This document shows positions 1-4,706 of a stretch of DNA of 5,527 nucleotides, piece after piece (within the stretch, counting starts at the first letter, position 1; each line of letters opens with the position of its first letter). The translations under genes and the position numbers were made by a program. Below the pieces are notes generated by a model. That model was not told the DNA's origin. It saw only the letters and a program-made list of their open reading frames with translations, and did not search any database. The DNA lies in NCBI GenBank assembly GCA_001873845.1, contig MNZY01000006.1, forward strand, positions 1 to 5,527, read 5' to 3'. The stretch comes from Candidatus Altarchaeum sp. CG2_30_32_3053 (lineage in GTDB: Archaea > Altiarchaeota > Altiarchaeia > Altiarchaeales > Altiarchaeaceae).

Positions 1-31
1 TTCTCTTGCATTTTAAGTAGAATACTGGTTA

Positions 32-52
32 TGTTTCGTATGAAAGGGACAC
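32..52 (+). repeat. Left terminal inverted repeat of the insertion sequence
   Basis: TGTTTC, four variable bases, then GAAAGGGACAC. It pairs with 1360-1380 in inverted orientation at 18 of 21 positions. This is the end downstream of the transposase stop codon. Confidence 0.88.
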
Positions 53-71
53 AAAATTGTACCACAATTTT
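53..71 (-). terminator. Subterminal hairpin downstream of the transposase, possible terminator
   Basis: AAAATTGT (53-60) and ACAATTTT (64-71) form a perfect 8-bp inverted repeat with a 3-nt loop, about 29 nt past the transposase stop codon and directly inside the left terminal repeat. It could end the transposase transcript. On the plus strand the stem is followed by more T residues, so it could equally stop transcription entering the element from the left. The stem is AT-rich and therefore weak, and its function is inferred from position only. Confidence 0.4.
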
Positions 72-99
72 TTTGGGCATTTAAAGTTGAATGATACCC

Positions 100-1320
100 T
101 TAATAAATTACATTCTTGAGCTTAAAATTTATCCTCTTTATCTCCTCAAGATTTCCGTCTTTTGTTTCGGTGTAGCAAAACAACTTCTTCTTTTTGAGGT
201 CTATAACACAATATACGAACAAGTTGATCAAATCCACCGGCAGCTTGATTTCATGCTTCAGCACATCGATAAAACCGTACTCTTTTTTGTCGCCTTTCTC
301 ACCTTTTCGTCTTGTGATTCTCAAAAAGCATATTTCATGCTCTTTGAACCTATTCACGTGTTTGTTTTTGATATCAGCGCTCTTGAAGTCATCCATAAAT
401 TCAGGATTTTCCAAGGGTGGATTGTTGTTCACCAGATTTATGTATTTTTCGTACTCCAAATTGAAACTCTTTATCTTTACATCAACCTCTTTTTCGTCCG
501 TAAACCGCAGCTTATTCCAGAATTTCTTTGAGAAAACACTATTGTGACCCTCAATACTGCCGTTGTTCCAGGGGCTTCTCTGTGCAACATATAATGGTTT
601 GATCCCAAGATTAAGCAAAAATAATGTGAAACTTCCGATTTGTTTTTCACGACTTAAATTAGCTCCGAACGCAGAGTCATTATCAATCCGTAGAACATCA
701 GGAATCGGATTATCATTCCAAACTTCTGTTAAAACCCGTATCGCCTCATCGGTTGTTTGTCCTTCCACCCGTTTTATAATCCCCTCTTTTCTTGGGCGAA
801 TATACTTGCATGAAAGAAAATTGATCCTGTCATCCGAACCTTTCAAGTACTTCGGTCCGATGAAATCAACACTCATCATGCACTTACCCATTTTGTTCAG
901 TGTGTGTTGCGGATACTTCATGTATTTGCTTACTCCCTTTCTTTTCTTTCGCGGTGTCTTTACCAATTTGTATTCTTTTAGTGTGCGATCTACAAAAGAT
1001 TTTGAAACATTGTTTGTATGCAATTTGTTGTAGTTTCCCTGAACAACAAGCGAACCGATGAAAAAACTTCCTTCTTTTTCCAGTTGCTGCCTTATCTTTT
1101 TTATCTCTTTCTTCTGTTCTTTTGTGTATTTCCTGGGATTTCCTTTTTTCCAGCCGCGATTATCTTTTTCCAATTCTTCATCGCTCATGTTTATCCACTG
1201 ACTAACATGTCTTGTCCCGGATCCAAGACAATCGGCTATCTTTCGGATAGCCCAACCTTTTTTGTGTAATTTTTTAGCTTGTTTTCGTTTTATTGCAAGT
1301 ATTGGTTTTGTATTTTCCAT
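100..1320 (-). CDS. DDE (rve-fold) transposase of the insertion sequence, 406 residues
   Basis: Catalyses cut or strand transfer of the surrounding element by binding its terminal repeats. Residues about 8-45 look like a helix-turn-helix (KGWAIRKIADCLGSGTRHVS), and a basic linker follows (TPRKKRKG, about 122-129). The catalytic core starts near 145: first Asp D152 in SVDFIGP, second Asp D213 in LRIDNDSAF (D215 is an alternative), Glu E257 in NNGSIEGHN. The second Asp and the Glu are 43 residues apart (41 from D215), longer than the 35 typical of IS3/IS481, apparently because of an insertion around GANLSREKQ. The C-terminal region (about 325-406) is basic and resembles an integrase-type DNA-binding tail. 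The frame is uninterrupted, so the enzyme is probably active or recently active. The ATG at 1320 has no Shine-Dalgarno; an AT-rich hairpin sits 4 nt upstream. The family assignment below the rve fold is inferred. Confidence 0.93.
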   Translation of the reverse strand: MENTKPILAIKRKQAKKLHKKGWAIRKIADCLGSGTRHVSQWINMSDEELEKDNRGWKKGNPRKYTKEQKKEIKKIRQQLEKEGSFFIGSLVVQGNYNKLHTNNVSKSFVDRTLKEYKLVKTPRKKRKGVSKYMKYPQHTLNKMGKCMMSVDFIGPKYLKGSDDRINFLSCKYIRPRKEGIIKRVEGQTTDEAIRVLTEVWNDNPIPDVLRIDNDSAFGANLSREKQIGSFTLFLLNLGIKPLYVAQRSPWNNGSIEGHNSVFSKKFWNKLRFTDEKEVDVKIKSFNLEYEKYINLVNNNPPLENPEFMDDFKSADIKNKHVNRFKEHEICFLRITRRKGEKGDKKEYGFIDVLKHEIKLPVDLINLFVYCVIDLKKKKLFCYTETKDGNLEEIKRINFKLKNVIY

Positions 1321-1324
1321 TTTT

Positions 1325-1365
1325 GGACACTAAATTTAATTATTTTTCATTAAATTTATGTGTCC
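1325..1365 (-). promoter_or_regulatory. Long inverted repeat over the transposase promoter and start region
   Basis: GGACACTAAATTTAAT (1325-1340) pairs with 1349-1365 over all 16 bases, with a single bulged T at 1359 and an 8-nt loop. The inner arm ends 4 nt before the transposase ATG. Read on the minus strand, the outer arm contains an AT-rich TATA-like stretch (ATAAATTTAA, 1349-1358) about 30-40 nt upstream of the ATG, the spacing expected for an archaeal promoter with a very short leader. The GGACAC core is a second copy of the inner end of the terminal repeat, so the site could also bind the transposase. The hairpin is directly visible; its role is inferred. Confidence 0.6.
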
Positions 1366-1380
1366 CTTTCGTTTGAAACA
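1360..1380 (+). repeat. Right terminal inverted repeat of the insertion sequence
   Basis: GTGTCCCTTTC, four variable bases, then GAAACA. It is the inverted partner of 32-52 and lies upstream of the transposase start. Its inner six bases also form the outer base of the hairpin at 1325-1365. Confidence 0.88.
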
Positions 1381-1532
1381 TAACCATTATTTGGCGTTTT
1401 GTTGATACATTCTGGATTGATAAAGAAGAAGGAATTTTATTAAAGGCAACTTCAAAGAATAGATGGGTAAGCAATGGTGTGCCGGATGAATTTACCACAA
1501 CAAAAGAAATTGTGTTAGAAAAAGAAGATTGA
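1381..1532 (+). pseudogene. 3' remnant of a host gene truncated by the insertion sequence; WIDKE-motif C-terminus
   Basis: The frame is open from the element's right edge to the TGA at 1530-1532 and encodes about 50 residues including DTFWIDKEEGILLKAT and a charged end KEIVLEKED. The FWIDKEEGILLK segment closely resembles VWVDKEKRIFVK in the fragment at 2216-2413, so the two appear to be C-terminal pieces of related proteins. Both look like the closing beta-strands of a family whose members carry a W-V-D-K-E motif near the C-terminus; I cannot name it. There is no start codon context, and the 5' part would lie left of position 32. If the sequence outside 32-1380 is joined without removing any bases, the frame at 1-31 runs in phase into this frame, but 31 bp is too short to prove it was the same gene. 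Confidence 0.6.
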
Positions 1533-1557
1533 TTTAAAATTTAATTTCACGGAATAG

Positions 1558-1565
1558 TATAAATA
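1558..1565 (+). promoter_or_regulatory. Archaeal TATA-box-like sequence with no gene downstream
   Basis: TATAAATA is a good match to an archaeal TATA box. A start point would fall around 1585-1592, and MITE copy 1 begins at 1617. No open reading frame follows, so it may be an orphan promoter left after gene loss or a chance match in AT-rich DNA. Confidence 0.25.
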
Positions 1566-1616
1566 TGACAACACACTGGCTGAACGCCTTTCGGATATAA
1601 TTTATTTGCAATTAAA

Positions 1617-1764
1617 TCCATCTTTCTCACCATCAAAAAATTTATGAGTAATTTTAAAAATTTACAAAATTATTATGCTTAACAAGAAAAATACGCTCAC
1701 TATTGTTTGGATATTTTTAAATCTTTTGGATTTAAAACTTTTACGCATGTGTGGGAAACTCGGG
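1617..1764 (+). mobile_element. MITE copy 1 (148 bp) with 6-bp target duplication ATTAAA
   Basis: First of three dispersed copies of one short element. It starts TCCATCTTTCTCACC and ends TGTGGGAAACTCGGG, so the ends are imperfect inverted repeats built around TTTCCCACC. It is flanked by ATTAAA at 1611-1616 and 1765-1770; the match can be counted as 7 bp, since the next base is T on both sides. Compared with copies 2 and 3 it lacks 12 internal bases (ATTACGCCCAAA) after the central GATTTAAAA hairpin arm. Its terminal repeats carry more mismatches than copy 2, so it is probably older. It encodes no protein. It lies in gene-poor sequence between the two WxDKE remnants. Confidence 0.85.
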
Positions 1765-1770
1765 ATTAAA

Positions 1771-2215
1771 TAAAAAATTTGTAACTATTCAGAGGTATTA
1801 AATTTATGTTAATATATTCAAGGGTTCTGAATCCAAAATATTCTTTACAAATTGCATAGATAATTTCAATCTCAATCGTAGAAATTTTAGAATTTTTATA
1901 CTCATAAAAGCAATTATTTCATTAACTAAAATCTGTAATTTTTTGTTTCAGAATATTAATTATTTAAAAACTTAATAGCAGAAGTTAAATGAAATAAAAA
2001 TGAATCACGCCGCTTCGTTCGGAGATTTAAAATTTCTAACGAAATTTAAAATAAGATTGAAAATATTATAGATTTTTAAAGATTGAAACCGAAGGTTTCA
2101 GTATTTCAAAATTTCATTTTGAAAACAGTACAAAAAGTTATTTACAAAATTACATGCGGATGCAGGAAAAAGAGGTGTGTTTTTGCGTATGGTTTTTTTA
2201 AATCAGAATCCCTGA
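1771..2215. other. Gene-poor AT-rich stretch
   Basis: No convincing gene is seen here. The best open stretch is on the minus strand at 1766-1918: about 50 codons without a start and with stops on both sides, containing IEIEIIYAICKEYFGFRTLEYI. It reads somewhat like protein and could be a gene relic, but is too short to call. The right half holds the hairpin cluster described separately. No RNA gene or promoter stands out. Confidence 0.5.
2030..2124. repeat. Cluster of three perfect hairpins
   Basis: Three inverted repeats follow each other: AAATTTC/GAAATTT (2030-2036 and 2041-2047, loop TAAC), TGAAACC/GGTTTCA (2084-2090 and 2094-2100, loop GAA) and TTTCAAAAT/ATTTTGAAA (2104-2112 and 2116-2124, loop TTC). 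They are preceded by CGCTTCGTTCGG (2011-2022). The block could be a terminator region, a decayed second type of small element, or a structured RNA. No flanking direct repeats were found, and nothing assigns a function. Confidence 0.5.
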
Positions 2216-2413
2216 ATGGTATATAAAGTTACGGATGTTGAAAAAATAAACAACAGGGACAGCTTTAAGGTTGAAATAACTTTATCCAAAAATAATAAAA
2301 TAAATACTAGATGGATTGTCTGGGTAGATAAAGAAAAAAGAATTTTTGTTAAAATGCAGAGAATAACCGGATGTATAACAGGCGCAGAAACAAATTTGGT
2401 TTATGAAATGTAA
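2216..2413 (+). pseudogene. 65-codon C-terminal fragment of a WVDKE-motif protein, probably a 5'-truncated gene
   Basis: The frame reads MVYKVTDVEKINNRDSFKVE... and contains TRWIVWVDKEKRIFVKMQ. The pattern of KV-x-x-V-E-KINxRDSFKVEI strands followed by a WVDKE strand looks like the last part of a larger beta-rich domain, not a complete small protein. The WVDKE strand matches the remnant ending at 1532, suggesting two paralogues that decayed side by side. An in-frame TGA lies immediately before the ATG (TGAATG), there is no Shine-Dalgarno, and no upstream frame continues the domain. The stop is 184 nt before the NEW3-domain start; subtracting MITE copy 2 and one target repeat leaves 17 nt, so it probably once shared a transcript with that gene. 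It could still be expressed as a small protein. The family name is unknown to me. Confidence 0.5.
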
Positions 2414-2425
2414 ATTTAAACAAAA

Positions 2426-2586
2426 CCCATCTTTCCCACCATCAAAAAATTTACTGGTAATTTTAAAAATTTACAAAATTAATTATACTTGACAACAAAA
2501 ATAACCTCACTATCGTTTGGATATTTTTAAATCTTTAGGATTTAAAAATTACGCCCAAACTTTTACGCTGGGGTGGGAAACTCAGG
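2426..2586 (+). mobile_element. MITE copy 2 (161 bp) with 6-bp target duplication ACAAAA, inserted just before the NEW3 gene
   Basis: This is the best-preserved copy. The left end CCCATCTTTCCCACC (2426-2440) and the inverse of the right end, CCTGAGTTTCCCACC (2572-2586), match at 11 of 15 positions, with nine perfect inner bases. ACAAAA flanks it at 2420-2425 and 2587-2592. The centre folds into an 11-bp stem (2523-2533 with 2539-2549, loop TTTAG) enclosed by GTTTGG/CCAAAC (2515-2520 and 2555-2560). By eye it is about 85-90% identical to copy 3. It ends 11 nt before the NEW3 gene's ATG and now supplies almost all of that gene's upstream sequence, including several TATA-like AT-rich stretches. 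Confidence 0.9.
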
Positions 2587-2597
2587 ACAAAAACAAA

Positions 2598-4679
2598 ATG
2601 TTAAAAAGTAAAATGTCAAAAAATTTATGGGCTACAACTTTACTGGCAGTATTGGTATGTGTATTTATAGGCATGTCTGTTGCTGGCATGACCTCAGCAG
2701 AAATTATCAAAATAAACGGAACTGTTAATGACTTTTACGGACCTGTCGGAGATGCGGAAATTAAGGTCTATGATGCCCAAAGTTATGCTTGTGAAACCAA
2801 TAATTGTCCAAGTGCAGATGTTCTTTCTCTACAGCCAATAAAAACAAACGCAAACGGAAATTTTCAGATTTTAATCAATGTCTCTTATGAAAAAACATAC
2901 AACATTACAGTGAAAAAAGAAAAATACGAAAATACCACAAGGCAGATAACTTTGAACAACAATTCCAGGAATTTATCTCTTGAAATTGACATAAGAGGAA
3001 TTACAAAAGTTGAAGGTGTTGTTGTGGATGCTGAATCCGGAATGATAGTTAAAAATGCAGAAGTAAATATACTTGACAAGGGCTACAGAACGGGTGATAA
3101 CGGTTACTTTATTTTTCAAAATGTTTCGGCAGAAACCCATACAATAACCATTATACATGACGACTATGAAACACAGAGTTTTGTTTATGACATACCGCAG
3201 AAAGAAAAATTCAGAACAATCAAAATTTCAAAGACATGGACAACAAAGGATTATGCTGCACGGATTTATTCAAATTTTCCTTCTATAATTATCGGCTATG
3301 AGGAAACAAAAAAATTTAATGTTTATGTACAAAACATCGGAACGAAGGATGCAACCTTTGAAATTCAGCTGCTTGACACACAACAAAATTTTAAATACCG
3401 GATTTTGAGTCAGGACAACAACGAAATAAACAAAATTTTTGTGCAGTCAGGAAAAACAGGTAATTTTTATATTGAAGTAAAAACACCTGAAAATATTAAC
3501 ATCGGAGAATATAAATTCAGGGTTAAAGCCGGCTCCGAAAGTCCGGCAGAGTTAACCCTTATTACAAAGGTAACAGCCGGCTCTACGGGAACATACTTTT
3601 TTGATGTGTCCTCAATGTATCGCGGAAAAGCAGTCAAAGCGGGAAGCGAGGTAAAATTTGAGATTAATCTCAACAACAACCAAAGTGCAGATACTTTTCG
3701 CCTAAATGCAGGCGTTCCGGATAAATGGAAATATTATATTACCAACACGCATGGAGAAGAGATTACAGAGGTTGAAGTTACAAAGGATTATTCATTAAAT
3801 TTATTATTCAAAGTTAACCCTCCCGCTGATGAAGAAAAAGGAACTTATAAAGTCAATATTTCAATAATGAGTGTAAAAGGCAGGCAGACAAAAACATTAA
3901 ATTTTGAAGTAAATGTCAGGCAGGAAAAAGAAATCAGTGCGGTTGAAATTTCATCACCGTACTCAACAAAAAGTGCTGTTGTAGGGGAAGCAATAGAATA
4001 CTCAGTAAGTATAGGAAATGACGGAAGAGTAAAAGACAATTACAATCTGTTTGTTGAAGAACTTCCGGCTGGCTGGACATATAAATTTAAGGAAGGTTCG
4101 GGAAATTCCCCACAAGTCCAAAGTGTTGAAGTTGATACCGGGGCAACAAAGAGTGTTGTTTTACAGGTAAATCCGTCTACTGATACAACCATAGGAGAGT
4201 ATAAATTTAAAATTAATGTTTATGGCAAAGCAAACGCAACATTGAATGCAAGTATTTTAATTCTGGGCTCCAATGAAATGAAATTGCGGATTGATGATTT
4301 ATGGGTTACGATAGAAGCTGGACAGGAGAAAGAAACGATAATTAAGGTTCAAAATACCGGATTGAGTGAGTTAAGAGATGTTGAACTTGATGTGACAAAG
4401 CCAACCGGCTGGGAGATAAGTATAGTTCCCCGGAAAATTGTCTCTCTGCCACCACAAACAACGGGAAAATTTACCTTAAAAATCAGGCCACCTGTTGATG
4501 CAGGTCTTAGTGATTATAAAATTATTATAAAAGCAAAATCAGCTGAAGTAGAAACACCTGAAGATCAGATAAGGGTTACTATTTCAAAGTCATCGCAATC
4601 ATCATGGTTAGGATATGCAATAATCGGGATAGGCATAATTCTTGTAGTTGTAATATTTAAGAAATTCGGAAGAAAATAA
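2598..4679 (+). CDS. Secreted, C-terminally membrane-anchored protein with carboxypeptidase-regulatory-like and NEW3 domains (COG1470 type), 693 residues
   Basis: Likely a surface protein of unknown specific role. Numbered from this ATG, residues 1-8 are basic, about 9-30 are hydrophobic (LWATTLLAVLVCVFIGM) and TSA-E near 34/35 is a plausible signal-peptidase site. Two carboxypeptidase-regulatory-like beta-sandwiches follow (about 38-128 with TNANGNFQI, and 136-209 with RTGDNGYFIFQNV). Then come about four NEW3/CARDB-like repeats (about 218-328, 333-441, 448-555, 561-661), each ending in a G-x-YK strand such as GEYKFRVKAG, GTYKVNIS, GEYKFKINVYG, SDYKIIIKAK. A transmembrane helix at about 670-687 and a KKFGRK tail give an outside-facing, C-terminally anchored topology. 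C64 and C70 could form a disulfide. The frame is open back to a TTG at 2517, but those 27 codons lie almost entirely within MITE copy 2 and precede the signal peptide, so they are rejected. ATG 2613 is an alternative start; neither has a clear Shine-Dalgarno. COG1470 proteins are often near ABC transporters, but none is visible here. Confidence 0.88.
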   Translation: MLKSKMSKNLWATTLLAVLVCVFIGMSVAGMTSAEIIKINGTVNDFYGPVGDAEIKVYDAQSYACETNNCPSADVLSLQPIKTNANGNFQILINVSYEKTYNITVKKEKYENTTRQITLNNNSRNLSLEIDIRGITKVEGVVVDAESGMIVKNAEVNILDKGYRTGDNGYFIFQNVSAETHTITIIHDDYETQSFVYDIPQKEKFRTIKISKTWTTKDYAARIYSNFPSIIIGYEETKKFNVYVQNIGTKDATFEIQLLDTQQNFKYRILSQDNNEINKIFVQSGKTGNFYIEVKTPENINIGEYKFRVKAGSESPAELTLITKVTAGSTGTYFFDVSSMYRGKAVKAGSEVKFEINLNNNQSADTFRLNAGVPDKWKYYITNTHGEEITEVEVTKDYSLNLLFKVNPPADEEKGTYKVNISIMSVKGRQTKTLNFEVNVRQEKEISAVEISSPYSTKSAVVGEAIEYSVSIGNDGRVKDNYNLFVEELPAGWTYKFKEGSGNSPQVQSVEVDTGATKSVVLQVNPSTDTTIGEYKFKINVYGKANATLNASILILGSNEMKLRIDDLWVTIEAGQEKETIIKVQNTGLSELRDVELDVTKPTGWEISIVPRKIVSLPPQTTGKFTLKIRPPVDAGLSDYKIIIKAKSAEVETPEDQIRVTISKSSQSSWLGYAIIGIGIILVVVIFKKFGRK

Positions 4680-4706
4680 AAAATAAAAGATTTACTGACG
4701 AAATAA

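Larger units (their letters stand above)
32..1380 (-). mobile_element. Complete insertion sequence with a single DDE transposase gene (IS481/IS3-like rve type)
   Basis: A 1349-bp element begins TGTTTC and ends GAAACA. The outer 21 bp (32-52 and 1360-1380) are inverted repeats matching at 18 of 21 positions; the three mismatches cluster in the middle (GTAT against AAAC). One transposase gene fills almost all of the interior on the minus strand. TGT...ACA ends and a single HTH-plus-DDE ORF fit the IS481 and related IS3-like groups by family knowledge, but the exact family is inferred. The inverted symmetry continues outward for 11 more bp on each side (21-31 and 1381-1391, 10 of 11), so the true ends could be wider, up to 21-1391. 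No ordinary target duplication is visible; a 2-bp TA is the only candidate. The element lies against the 3' remnant of a host gene ending at 1532. Confidence 0.88.

Noticed and set aside
194..1269. Plus-strand ORFs across the insertion sequence
   Set aside because: They are antisense to the transposase frame and contain no recognisable domains.
23..1389. Longer target duplication for the insertion sequence
   Set aside because: The flanks match only as inverted copies. As direct repeats nothing beyond the 2-bp TA can be found.
2151..2166. TTTACAAAATTA at 2151-2162 as a fourth MITE copy
   Set aside because: Only about 12 bp match the element's left half, no ends are present, and such strings are expected in this AT-rich DNA.
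2517..2597. N-terminal 27 codons of the longest NEW3-gene ORF (TTG start)
   Set aside because: They lie almost entirely inside MITE copy 2 and its target repeat, and they place unrelated residues before a clear signal peptide. The ATG at 2598 gives a normal N-terminus.
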